Of a stretch of 56,808 bases of DNA, positions 25,701 through 35,268 are shown piece after piece. Under the pieces are notes generated by a model. That model ran no database searches, was not told the origin of the DNA, and was given only the letters and a program-made list of their open reading frames with translations. Within the stretch, counting starts at the first letter, position 1, and every line of letters begins with the position of its first letter. Source of the DNA: Bacteroidota bacterium (GTDB lineage: Bacteria > Bacteroidota > Bacteroidia > UKL13-3); contig CANNQU010000013.1 of the NCBI GenBank assembly GCA_947507965.1, positions 1-56,808 of the forward strand, given 5' to 3'. Position numbers and translations under genes: made by a program.

Positions 25701-28700
25701 CAACCATCCCATCGTCGACGGTAACGGTTACGGTGAATGTGGTAGCAGGTGGAACGCCTACTACAGCCACTCCTGTAATTTGTACAGGTTCATCAGCAAC
25801 CATTACCTTAGCCGGACAATTAGGAAATATTATTGACTGGCAATCAGCTCCGACTTCTGCTTTTGGAGCCATCACTTCATTAGCAACCACAGCGAATCCG
25901 ATAACGGTTTCACCTATTGCTGATATCTGGTATAGAGCCCAAATGGCTTCAGGAGTTTGTACCACATTCTCTGCACCAATTCTTATCACCGTTAGTCCGG
26001 CTACTGTAGCAGGTACTATTACGGGTGCACCAGCTGTACCATCTACACAATGCTCACCAGCGAGTGGTGCTTTAACTTTAGGTGGTGGTACGGTAGGCAC
26101 CGTGCAACGTTGGGAATATTCAATTGATGCAGGAGCAACCTGGATTAATATAACCAATACCAGTACTACTCAAAACTACAGTGGTTTAACCCAAACAACG
26201 CAATATCGTGCCTTAGTAAAAAGTGGCGCTTGTGCTGATGCTTATTCCAATACCGTAGTTATAACGGTTAACCCAGCACCTATTGCCACGATAGGCGCGG
26301 CATTGAATACACTTTGTGTTGGTTCATCTACCACACTTTCAGGCACAGCTACTCCGGTTGTTGCAGGTGTTACCTTATATACGATTACGGCGAGTGCAGG
26401 TGTTTCACCAGTATATGCCAGTTCATTAATTGCCCCTACGTTCCCACTTTCGGTAACTCCGGGCGTAACGACTACTTATACGTATACGATTACTACTGCA
26501 CCATGTGCACCAGTTAGTGCTACGACTACCGTAACGGTAATTCCACAGCCAACCATATTAACATTTGCTCCGGTTACTTCGCCCGTGTGTGCTACGGCTA
26601 GTTCAGTTTTAACTTTCACTACCGGCGCAACGGTTGCAGGCGTGTCAAGTTATAAAATTGTTTCCAATTATCCTACTGCAGGATCAGAGGTTTATGCTGC
26701 CAATACAACAGCACCAAACAGCCCTCTAACAGTAGATCCTACGAATGTAAATCCAAACGGTACAACGACTTACACGTTCAGTATTACATCGGCACCTTGT
26801 GCAGCAACAACAGCCACGACAACCATCACTGTTAATCCGGTACCTACAGTAACGTTAACATCTGCCTTGTCGACAGTTTGCTTCACCTCTAATTCAACAA
26901 CTATTTCAGGAACAGCGAGCCCAGTATTAGCAGGTATAACTACTTACAAGGTAGGAACAACTTCAGGTGGTTTCGAACTTTATGGAACCACTGCAGCAGG
27001 GTTAATTGCTGCACCGACATTTCCATTAACGGTTACGCCGACTAGTACCACTACCTATTATTACACGGTAATGAATGGCGCTTGTGCACCAGTGATAACC
27101 AGTACAACAATTGTTGTTATACCACAGCCTACGATTCCTACTTTCAGTTCGCCTTCACCAATTTGTGCAACGTCAAGTGTGGCATTAACATTCTCTACTG
27201 GAGCTACCGTTGCCGGAGTATCGAGTTATAAAATCACGTCGAACTATCCGACAGCCGGATCTGAGGTTTATGCTGCTAATACTACAGCACCAACTAGTCC
27301 ATTGACTGTTGATGCCACGAATGTTAATCCGAATGGAACAACTCAATATACTTTCACGGTAACTTCAGCCCCTTGTGGTGCTACAACTTCTGCGTTAACT
27401 GTTACAGTTCATCCGGTTCCAACAGTTACACTTACTGGTGCAAATGCAGCAATATGTATTGGATCATCTACTACACTATCAGGAACATCAACACCGGTAG
27501 TTGCAGGTACAACGGCCTATAAAATTGGAACTACTTCGGGAGGATTTGATATCTACGGAACTACGGCAGCAGGGCTAGTAGCTCCTCCAACCTTCCCATT
27601 ATCGGTTACTCCAGCCGTAACGACTACGTATTACTATTCAGTTTCTAATGGAGCTTGTGCACCGGTAATTGCAAGTGTAACCGTTATTGTTATTCCACAA
27701 CCAACGGCTACCATATCATCTCCATCGCCAATATGTGCTACTTCAAGTACGGTATTAACACTATCGACCGGAAGTACCGTAGCAGGATTAACCAGCTATA
27801 AAATAGTTTCAAGTTATCCAACAGCAGGTTCGGAAGTGTATACGGCTAACACCACAGCGCCAACCAGCCCATTAACAGTGAGTTCAACGTATGTTAATCC
27901 GAACGGAAACACAACGTACACTTTCACACTAACTTCTGCACCATGTGCCGCCACGTCGGTATCAACCACCGTTACCGTACATCCGGTGCCTGCGGTTACG
28001 CTTACGGGTGCAAATGCAGCAATATGTATTGGTTCATCAACGACGCTTTCTGGAACGTCAACTCCAGTTGTGGCAGCTACTACCACGTACAAAATTGGAA
28101 CCACTTCGGGAGGATTTGATATTTACGGAACTACGGCATCGGGTTTAACTACCGCTCCTACTTTCCCGTTATCGGTTACTCCTGCGGTAACAACTACTTA
28201 TTACTATTCAGTTTCGAATGGTGCTTGTGCACCGGTAATTGCAAGTGTAACGGTTATCGTTATTCCGCAACCAACGGCTACCCTTACATCACCTTCGCCT
28301 ATATGTGCTACGAGTAGCACCGTATTAACATTCACCACCGGAAGCACGGTAGCAGGATTAACGAGCTATAAAATTGTTTCAAGTTATCCAGCAGCAGGTT
28401 CAGAAGTGTATGCGGCTAACACCACAGCACCAACCAGCCCATTAACAGTGGATGCAACAAATGTTAATCCAAACGGAAACACAACCTACACCTTTACGCT
28501 AACCTCTGCACCATGTGCAGCTACATCGGTATCAACAACGGTTACGGTACATCCAGTACCAGCGGTTACACTTACCGGTGCAAATGCCTCAATATGTATT
28601 GGTTCATCGACTACACTTTCTGGAACTTCAACTCCAGTTGTGGCAGCTACTACCACGTACAAAATTGGAACCACTTCGGGAGGATTTGATATTTACGGAA

Positions 28701-31700
28701 CTACGGCATCGGGTTTAACTACCGCTCCTACCTTCCCGTTATCGGTTACTCCAGCGGTAACAACTACCTATTACTATTCGGTTTCCAATGGTGCTTGTGC
28801 GCCGGTAATAGCAAGTGTAACCGTGGTTGTTATTCCTCAACCAACAGCTACCCTTACATCGCCTTCGCCAATATGTGCTACAACAAGTACCGTATTAACA
28901 TTTACCACAGGAAGCACGGTAGCAGGATTAACGAGCTATAAAATTGTTTCAAGTTATCCAACAGCAGGTTCGGAAGTATATGCGGCTAACACCACAGCAC
29001 CAACCAGCCCATTGACAGTGAGTTCAACGTATGTTAATCCGAACGGAAACACAACGTACACCTTTACGCTAACGTCTGCACCATGTGCCGCTACGTCGGT
29101 ATCAACTACGGTTACGGTACACCCAGTGCCAACGGTTGCTGTTACCTCTGCTAATTCGTCTATTTGTATTGGTTCATCAACTACCCTAACAGGTACTGCA
29201 ACTCCGGTTGTTGCAGGAGTTACATCATATATTATAACATCGAGTTTATTAGGAGCCATATATGCAAGTTCATTTATTGCACCTACATTCCCATTCTCAG
29301 TTACTCCAGCAGCTACTACAACCTATACGTATTCGGTAATGAATGGAGCTTGTGCTGCTGTAACGGCAACGGTTACGGTAGTTGTAATACCACAACCAAC
29401 AGCTACCTTGACATCGCCATCGCCAATATGTGCTACTCAAAGCACCGTATTGACCTTTTCTACAGGAAGTACGATAGCGGGATTAACGACCTATAAGATT
29501 ACTTCTGATTATCCATCAGCAGGTTCAGCTGTTTATGCAACAAATACTGCTGCTCCATCAAGCCCACTTACGGTTAATCCAACAAACATTAATCCAAATG
29601 GTGTAACAAATTATACGTACACGGTAACCTCGGCACCTTGCGGAGCTACAACGGCTTCGGTGGCTGTAACCGTTCATCCTGTTCCAACCGTTACGGTTAA
29701 TGCGGCCAACGCATCTATTTGTATTGGTTCATCGACTACCCTTTCGGGTACATCAACTCCAGTGGTTGCAGGTACTACTACCTACAAAATTGGAACTACT
29801 TCGGGAGGATTTGATATTTATGGAACAACGGTTGCAGGTTTAACAACGGCTCCTACGTTTCCATTCTCGGTTACTCCGGTAGCGACTACTACCTATTACT
29901 ACTCCGTTTCAAATGGTGCTTGTGCGCCGGTTGTTGCAAGTGTAACGGTGGTTGTTATTCCTCAGCCTACCGCAACTATTTCATCACCTACACCGATATG
30001 CGCTACCACGAGTACAGTATTAACATTCTCAACAGGAAGCACGGTGGCTGGTTTAACCACCTATAAGATTACGTCAAGTTATCCGTCAGCAGGGTCAGCA
30101 GTATATGCTACCAATACTACGGCACCAGTAAGTCCATTAACGGTTGATCCTACCAATATTAACCCGAATGGAACGACTACGTATACTTACACGGTTACTT
30201 CCGCACCTTGTGGAGCAACAACCGCTTCTACCAGTGTGGTTGTTCATCCAGTACCAACGGTTGGTCTTACTTCAGCCGATGCATCAATATGTATTGGTTC
30301 ATCAACAACCTTAACAGGAAGCTCAACACCAGTGGTTGCAGGTGTAACTACGTACACACTTACTTCAAATTTAACGGGTACTCTTTATGCTAGTTCATTT
30401 ATAGCACCTACGTTCCCTTACTCAGTTACTCCAGCTGCAACAACGACTTACACCTATTCGGTTCAGAATGGTGCTTGTACACCGGTTACTGCAACGGTTA
30501 CCGTAGTGGTTATTCCACAGCCAACGGCAAGCATATCATCGCCTTCGCCAATTTGTGCAACGACAACAACTGTATTAACGTTCTCAACAGGAAGTACAGT
30601 GGCTGGTTTAACAACATATAAAATCACTTCTGATTATCCATCAGCAGGGTCGGCAGTATATGCTACCAATACTACGGCACCAGCGAGTCCGTTAACAGTT
30701 AATCCTACGAATATTAACCCGAACGGAGTTACCAATTATACTTACACCGTAACATCTGCACCTTGTGCATCTACCACGGCTTCGGTTGCTGTAACTGTAC
30801 GCCCGGTACCTACCGCTCTAATAACACTTGCTCCAACAACGATTTGTTTGAACGATAATACTAAATTGTATTATACCATAGGCAATGTGGTTGGTGGAAT
30901 TACCACTTACGCGATTGGAACTACACCAGGTGCAACCAATATTATTTCCACCACTCCTATTGTTAGCAGTGGTACATTTAAAGATTCATTGGTTGTGACT
31001 CCTCCGGTAGGCATTACTACTTATTATTTAACAGTTACTACGGGCCCTTGTACTGCAGTATCTTCAAATGCTTCAGTAACAGTAAATCCTACTACCGTTG
31101 GTGGTTCGCTTTCTGCCGGTGTTATCATTTGTCCTTCTTCAGCAAATTCTAACACGTTCTCATTGAGTGGACAAGTTGGATCTGTGGTGAAATGGCAACA
31201 GTCAACAAATAACGGAACCACATGGTCTGATATTTCTAATACGTTAACTACCTACACGGCTACCAATATATCGGTATCTACCATCTATCGTGTTGTTGTT
31301 CAAAGTGGTGTTTGTCCTTCTCAAAATTCTGCTACTACTGGTATTTATGTAAATACTAATCCAATAGCTGACTTTACTAACACTACGGTATGTTTCAACA
31401 CTCCTCCTACCGTGTTCTCAAATAACACAACGCCGGGAACTACGATAACATCATTATTACCTGCACCGTTACAAGCATTATACAATATTGTTGGTGGAGC
31501 GGTAAGCACAACAACTACTTATGCATGGGTATTCGGCGATCCAACAAGCGCATCAAATACATCTACTTTGACAAGTCCTTCACACGCTTACACTTCTGCT
31601 GGAACGTATAGCGCAACGTTAGTGTCCACTACAAATACTTTAGTGGGTGCTTCAACGGTAGCTTCTTGTTCAAATTCGGTAACAAAATCGGTAACGGTTA

Positions 31701-34700
31701 ATCAGGTTACTACATCCGATTATACAACTTCACCAGTTTGTTTTGGAGGAGCTAGTCCGGTAAATATTGTAAACTACAATAGTGCTAATACCTATTCTAT
31801 CATATGGGGAGATGCTACTGCGGCTCAAACGCCTGTTGCGGCTACCACAACCCGTACCTATACTAATCCTGGACAATATTCGGTTCGTTTAAGATTAACC
31901 AATATTTACGGATGTAGCGATAGTATCACGAAGAGTGTTACTGCATGGGCTTTACCTGTAACTACAGGTGTGAACATTACCAATACAGCACCTTGCGTTG
32001 GAACTTCAATTACCTTTACTCCGGTTGGAGATGCTGGTGGAACAACATTTGTAATTAATCCATTAACAGGTGTTGCAACAGCAACGGTTGCTAATGCGGC
32101 TACTATTTCATCATACGCTTGGGAATTTGGCGATGGCAACACGGCAAATACTCGTATAGCTACTAATACTTATGCAGCGGCAGGTACTTATACTGTTAAA
32201 TTAACGATTACCAATAGTAATGGTTGTTCTCAGTTATTTATTTTCACTGCTACTCCGGTTACGGTTCAGCCGCTTCCTGTTGCAAGCTTCACCAATACTA
32301 CTGTATGCTTTGGTATCAGCACCACGTTTAATAGTACGTCAACGGTTGCATCAGGTAGTATTACCGGATGGGCTTGGAATTTTGGCGACCCATCAACTGC
32401 TGGTAATAATACTTCAACTAGTGCAAACCCTACGCATCTTTATAGTGCTCCAGGTACTTACACGGTAAATCACACGGTTACTACTGCCGCTGGTTGTACC
32501 CATACTACAACGGTTCAAGTTACTGTTTATCCTTTACCATTGGTAAGCTTTAATGCAAGTGCCCTTAGTGCATGTGCTGGAAGTACCATAACCTTTAACA
32601 GCACGAGTACCATTAGTTCTGGTAGTTTCACTTACGATTGGAGAGTTTCGGATAATGCCGGTAACTTTAATTTTGGTGGTGGAACGGTTTCAGCTAACGC
32701 TTCTTTGGTTCAAACATTTGCTACAGCAGGCACATATAACATACGTTTATACGCTCAATCGGCGAATGGTTGCAGAGATTCAGCTACAAGAAATGTAACG
32801 ATCAATGCGAACCCAACTGCGGTAATCGTTGTGAATCCTGCTTCAAATCAAATCTGTATCTATGAGGCATTCACCTTTACCAGCACCGGTTCATTGGCTG
32901 GTTCTGGAACGATAAGCTCTTATGCATGGACTTTTGGCGACGGAAGCACAAGCACTGCGGCTAATCCTGCGGCTAAATCGTATGCTAGTCCTGGTACTTA
33001 CACTGTTGGTCTTGTTATTACCAATAGTAATGGTTGTACGAATACCACTTCCAAAGTGGTTATTGTAAATCCTAAACCAGTGGTTAACTTTACTTCATCT
33101 AACGTTTGCTATGGTTACACCATGAACTTTACCGATGCTTCAACAACAGGGGTGGGTACTACCTATCTATGGAACTTTGGAGATCTTGCTTCTGGAGCTT
33201 TAAATACAGCAACAACTCAAAATACGTCTCATGACTTTACTACTGCCGGAACATTTACCGTTAAATTGATTGTAACGAATGGCTCCGGATGTAAAGATTC
33301 ACTTTCTAAATTGGTAACCGTTTGGCCTCGTCCAGTGGCTGACTTTAAAGCCGACACGGTATGTGAAGGTGGTGTAACATCGTTTACCAATCTTTCTACC
33401 ATTGCAAGTGGCTCAATGAGTTTCTTATGGAACTTCGGCGATGCTGCCAATACGACTTCAATTGCATCGGATCCTACATTCATGTACACACCAGGGGTTT
33501 ATTCAGTTAAATTAATTGTAACCTCAGGCTTTGGTTGTATCGACTCGGTTCGTAAATTGATTTTAGTAAAAGCTAATCCAAAACCAATATTTGTTGCTGC
33601 TAATGCTTGCTTACGTGATGCTATCACATTAGATACCACCGGATCAAACGGATCCGCTACGGTTACGCTACTTGTTGATTATGGCGATGGCTCGGCTCCT
33701 ACGGCTTCATTAACGCATACCTATACCATGAGTGGTGTATATACCGTTACACTAACTATGTTAGATAATGGTTGTACTTCAACAATATCAAAAGTGGTTA
33801 CCATTTTCGACTTACCTCTGCCTAGTTTCAGTGTGTCAGCGTATACCATTTGTGTAAATGCCGTGGATACCTTCAGTAATACATCAAGTATTGCAAGTGG
33901 CACTATCGTTTCTAATAAATGGGAAGTAATAAACGCTTCGAACACGGTTGTAGCTGCGGTTACATACAGTGCAAATCAAGAGTTCATTTATGCATTCAAC
34001 ACAGCCGGTATCTATCGTGTTAAATTAACAGCAACAAGCAATAACGGTTGCGTTGATACGGTGAGCAAAACGGTAACCGTAAATGCATTACCTACGGTAG
34101 CGATTAACTCAATAAACTTCTTAGTTCAAGCGTTCCACGCTTGTTTAGGAACGCCACATCAATTAACCAGCACTGGTTCTACTGCGGGAAGTGGAACAAT
34201 CGCTTCGTATTATTGGGATTTCGGAGATGGCAATACCTCTTCAAGTCAAAATCCTATCTATGCTTACAAAGCAGTAGGAACTTACACGGTTACCTTGGTA
34301 ATTACCAATAGTAATGGCTGTACGTTTAGCAAAACGCAAAGTGTGGTTGTTGACCCTATCCCAGATGCAACGATTAGACCAAGCAATTTCCCAATCCAAA
34401 CTTGTAATGGAACACCATTCACATTTACTGGACCTTCGGGAGCTGGATACAATTATGTATGGACTAGAAACGGTGTCGTGTTGGGAACTACCCAAGTATT
34501 AACCGTCAATCCTCCTACCTCTGGATGGTACTATTTAGCGGTAACTTCAAGCTTTGGTTGTACGAAAGTTGACTCTGCTTATTTAACGGTTAACCCTCTT
34601 CCAGTAATCATCTTGAGTGATAAGCACCCAATCATCAGCAAAGGCTGGAACAAGCAAATCAATGCAGCGGTTACAGGTCCAAACCCTACCTTCACGTATC

Positions 34701-35164
34701 TTTGGACTGCACAAGATGCAAGCATTAAAACAATCATCAGTAACAATGCTATTCCAAACCCTGTGTTAACACCTCCAAATGATGTTTTAAGTTACTACTT
34801 CGTGGTAACCGTAACCGATCAGAAAGGTTGTATTCAACGCGACACGGTTTATTTTACCATGTTGGAAGATTATAATTTGAAGCCGACCAATTTGATGACA
34901 CCTAACGGAGACGGTAAAAATGATATCTTCTGGATTGAAAACATTGATACCTATACCGATGCTGATGTTACTATCTTTAATCGTTGGGGTAACGTGGTTT
35001 ACCAAACTACCGATTATGCTAAACAGCCTTGGAATGGTACCTTCAATAATACCGGTGGTGAATTGCCAGATGGTACCTACTACTATATCATACGAACTGT
35101 ATATAAGGTTGATGGTAAAGATTTAATCTACAAAGGCCATATAACAATATTAAGAGGCAGATAA
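22763..35164 (+). CDS. Giant secreted Ig/PKD-repeat adhesin with type B T9SS sorting domain
   Basis: 4133 residues. A signal peptide (about 1-32, ending GNANAQ) is followed by Ig-like modules of about 90-110 residues (33-1173), each with paired cysteines. Residues 1174-2683 are eight near-identical tandem units of 185-192 residues. After two transitional modules come about eleven PKD-like domains (about 2868-3856) with motifs such as WNFGD, WEFGDGN and HTYT, then two Ig-like modules. The end (about 4034-4133; TPNGDGKNDIFWIENID, IFNRWGNVVY, LPDGTYYYII) is a CHU_C/type B sorting domain directing export by the type IX secretion system. Very rich in Thr/Ser/Ala. No catalytic domain was seen, so adhesion or a surface filament role is likely, as for SprB. 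The PorP-OmpA gene follows. Confidence 0.92.
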   Translation: MTKYLSSNRNHFYAFLLTIAMLFAGLGNANAQCPAAGYTGSGGPYCVSGSPGFTLQSNASNPNVIKWQYSIDFGSSWVDIPASGTSTYAPATFPGGVYQIIYYQAIIVNCLGFGATPTPSSSPAGPITVVPLPVAGSFSFTSGTNATATTICNGGAATYSLTGANNLLVAPPDIITTTYTVTTNNGSVGGTQVFTRTSTTAGNLVINPTNATASIQSITYTVTATNGTCTPVIIGTVTTCVYPTIIAGSLSSTSVSLCSGQSATLSLPGFTNLVPTGACTGTTYALTTNVGSLSGSCGTITHGIGGAFTTGSAPGTVTITPLNSTNQIQTIRYTATVTNGPCASVPVFVDVAISPNITPAGIAVNTPTPTICTGATATVNITNLLCATGYNSAFTSITVSAPTFGGLGAANMGSGVASAVTKAATSAFFTVSPTISQCAIGTAAYNIFAQNAPCAAPVLIGSISITVYPTIIAPAASVTGTGTICTGASVTSVTTGACGNGYTLSGGFTSYTISVFSAGANITANGLPGTLTNNTGSFTVAPTNLTCNNSANAITYQINAINLATCATAVAGTFTVTVTPSPVVNGQVFSLTDGAITKVCDGASVVITPNNVCAGATYLWERQIDGGGYVFFGNVAGPLSSLAMNSGACIASTYDFRLTVTFGTCSLTANLAPITVYPVITATTAVAPATICSGGSVNFSTSSIGCEQAGATYELLQNGVMVVTNSTSRASFLAAITSYSPPVNYTCANVIYNYSIRVTNNAAGAGCTTTSATTAVTVNPAPSNGAAMAMSVTSTLSICSGNTATITTNRCAATTAGTWLVSINGAGYINIAAAVPAIIMTDNGNGTYTTNGLTTTLCNTITYGFRNTFTSAIGACAVTVNTSNVVTVFPAPITTIPTITASSGTLVAPFFNTDICTAINSVTITSPVPVCGSITTWEYSNNGGASWFAIASSASNTLTLTNVPQNRIYRAIISNGALCATIPSSTVTVTVNVVAGGTPTTATPVICTGSSATITLAGQLGNIIDWQSAPTSAFGAITSLATTANPITVSPIADIWYRAQMASGVCTTFSAPILITVSPATVAGTITGAPAVPSTQCSPASGALTLGGGTVGTVQRWEYSIDAGATWINITNTSTTQNYSGLTQTTQYRALVKSGACADAYSNTVVITVNPAPIATIGAALNTLCVGSSTTLSGTATPVVAGVTLYTITASAGVSPVYASSLIAPTFPLSVTPGVTTTYTYTITTAPCAPVSATTTVTVIPQPTILTFAPVTSPVCATASSVLTFTTGATVAGVSSYKIVSNYPTAGSEVYAANTTAPNSPLTVDPTNVNPNGTTTYTFSITSAPCAATTATTTITVNPVPTVTLTSALSTVCFTSNSTTISGTASPVLAGITTYKVGTTSGGFELYGTTAAGLIAAPTFPLTVTPTSTTTYYYTVMNGACAPVITSTTIVVIPQPTIPTFSSPSPICATSSVALTFSTGATVAGVSSYKITSNYPTAGSEVYAANTTAPTSPLTVDATNVNPNGTTQYTFTVTSAPCGATTSALTVTVHPVPTVTLTGANAAICIGSSTTLSGTSTPVVAGTTAYKIGTTSGGFDIYGTTAAGLVAPPTFPLSVTPAVTTTYYYSVSNGACAPVIASVTVIVIPQPTATISSPSPICATSSTVLTLSTGSTVAGLTSYKIVSSYPTAGSEVYTANTTAPTSPLTVSSTYVNPNGNTTYTFTLTSAPCAATSVSTTVTVHPVPAVTLTGANAAICIGSSTTLSGTSTPVVAATTTYKIGTTSGGFDIYGTTASGLTTAPTFPLSVTPAVTTTYYYSVSNGACAPVIASVTVIVIPQPTATLTSPSPICATSSTVLTFTTGSTVAGLTSYKIVSSYPAAGSEVYAANTTAPTSPLTVDATNVNPNGNTTYTFTLTSAPCAATSVSTTVTVHPVPAVTLTGANASICIGSSTTLSGTSTPVVAATTTYKIGTTSGGFDIYGTTASGLTTAPTFPLSVTPAVTTTYYYSVSNGACAPVIASVTVVVIPQPTATLTSPSPICATTSTVLTFTTGSTVAGLTSYKIVSSYPTAGSEVYAANTTAPTSPLTVSSTYVNPNGNTTYTFTLTSAPCAATSVSTTVTVHPVPTVAVTSANSSICIGSSTTLTGTATPVVAGVTSYIITSSLLGAIYASSFIAPTFPFSVTPAATTTYTYSVMNGACAAVTATVTVVVIPQPTATLTSPSPICATQSTVLTFSTGSTIAGLTTYKITSDYPSAGSAVYATNTAAPSSPLTVNPTNINPNGVTNYTYTVTSAPCGATTASVAVTVHPVPTVTVNAANASICIGSSTTLSGTSTPVVAGTTTYKIGTTSGGFDIYGTTVAGLTTAPTFPFSVTPVATTTYYYSVSNGACAPVVASVTVVVIPQPTATISSPTPICATTSTVLTFSTGSTVAGLTTYKITSSYPSAGSAVYATNTTAPVSPLTVDPTNINPNGTTTYTYTVTSAPCGATTASTSVVVHPVPTVGLTSADASICIGSSTTLTGSSTPVVAGVTTYTLTSNLTGTLYASSFIAPTFPYSVTPAATTTYTYSVQNGACTPVTATVTVVVIPQPTASISSPSPICATTTTVLTFSTGSTVAGLTTYKITSDYPSAGSAVYATNTTAPASPLTVNPTNINPNGVTNYTYTVTSAPCASTTASVAVTVRPVPTALITLAPTTICLNDNTKLYYTIGNVVGGITTYAIGTTPGATNIISTTPIVSSGTFKDSLVVTPPVGITTYYLTVTTGPCTAVSSNASVTVNPTTVGGSLSAGVIICPSSANSNTFSLSGQVGSVVKWQQSTNNGTTWSDISNTLTTYTATNISVSTIYRVVVQSGVCPSQNSATTGIYVNTNPIADFTNTTVCFNTPPTVFSNNTTPGTTITSLLPAPLQALYNIVGGAVSTTTTYAWVFGDPTSASNTSTLTSPSHAYTSAGTYSATLVSTTNTLVGASTVASCSNSVTKSVTVNQVTTSDYTTSPVCFGGASPVNIVNYNSANTYSIIWGDATAAQTPVAATTTRTYTNPGQYSVRLRLTNIYGCSDSITKSVTAWALPVTTGVNITNTAPCVGTSITFTPVGDAGGTTFVINPLTGVATATVANAATISSYAWEFGDGNTANTRIATNTYAAAGTYTVKLTITNSNGCSQLFIFTATPVTVQPLPVASFTNTTVCFGISTTFNSTSTVASGSITGWAWNFGDPSTAGNNTSTSANPTHLYSAPGTYTVNHTVTTAAGCTHTTTVQVTVYPLPLVSFNASALSACAGSTITFNSTSTISSGSFTYDWRVSDNAGNFNFGGGTVSANASLVQTFATAGTYNIRLYAQSANGCRDSATRNVTINANPTAVIVVNPASNQICIYEAFTFTSTGSLAGSGTISSYAWTFGDGSTSTAANPAAKSYASPGTYTVGLVITNSNGCTNTTSKVVIVNPKPVVNFTSSNVCYGYTMNFTDASTTGVGTTYLWNFGDLASGALNTATTQNTSHDFTTAGTFTVKLIVTNGSGCKDSLSKLVTVWPRPVADFKADTVCEGGVTSFTNLSTIASGSMSFLWNFGDAANTTSIASDPTFMYTPGVYSVKLIVTSGFGCIDSVRKLILVKANPKPIFVAANACLRDAITLDTTGSNGSATVTLLVDYGDGSAPTASLTHTYTMSGVYTVTLTMLDNGCTSTISKVVTIFDLPLPSFSVSAYTICVNAVDTFSNTSSIASGTIVSNKWEVINASNTVVAAVTYSANQEFIYAFNTAGIYRVKLTATSNNGCVDTVSKTVTVNALPTVAINSINFLVQAFHACLGTPHQLTSTGSTAGSGTIASYYWDFGDGNTSSSQNPIYAYKAVGTYTVTLVITNSNGCTFSKTQSVVVDPIPDATIRPSNFPIQTCNGTPFTFTGPSGAGYNYVWTRNGVVLGTTQVLTVNPPTSGWYYLAVTSSFGCTKVDSAYLTVNPLPVIILSDKHPIISKGWNKQINAAVTGPNPTFTYLWTAQDASIKTIISNNAIPNPVLTPPNDVLSYYFVVTVTDQKGCIQRDTVYFTMLEDYNLKPTNLMTPNGDGKNDIFWIENIDTYTDADVTIFNRWGNVVYQTTDYAKQPWNGTFNNTGGELPDGTYYYIIRTVYKVDGKDLIYKGHITILRGR
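26282..30811 (+). repeat. Eight tandem in-frame repeats of 555-576 bp
   Basis: Unit starts are at about 26282, 26846, 27422, 27992, 28562, 29132, 29687 and 30257. The unit length is 570 bp for most, 564 and 576 for the first two, and 555 for the sixth and eighth, which carry a shorter first half (YASSFIAPTFP type). Units three to six are closest; 28057-28161 and 28627-28731 are identical over 105 bases. Each unit encodes two different Ig-like halves, one starting near CIGSSTTLSGT and one near PSPICATSS. Confidence 0.92.
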
Positions 35165-35178
35165 TAAATAAACCCTTT

Positions 35179-35206
35179 CACTTTGGTACATTTTAGTACC
35201 AAAGTG
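35179..35206 (+). terminator. Hairpin between adhesin and PorP-OmpA genes
   Basis: CACTTTGGTAC and GTACCAAAGTG form a perfect 11-bp stem around a 6-base loop, extended outside by CCCT/AGGGG pairing. There is no T-run after it, so it may act as a partial terminator, attenuator or RNA-stability element rather than a full stop. It lies 14 bases after the adhesin stop. Confidence 0.6.
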
Positions 35207-35268
35207 TAGGGGATAACAAACAAATAATCAAACCATAAAATCAAGTTCGTAAAAAAAGTCATAATAAT

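Noticed and set aside
26282-30811. Repeat array considered as CRISPR or satellite DNA
   Set aside because: Units are 555-576 bp, in frame and protein-coding; no short repeat-spacer structure.
23746-33945. Several antisense frames inside the adhesin gene
   Set aside because: They recur with the repeat period, have Val/Thr-rich shadow composition, and oppose a continuous 4133-codon gene.
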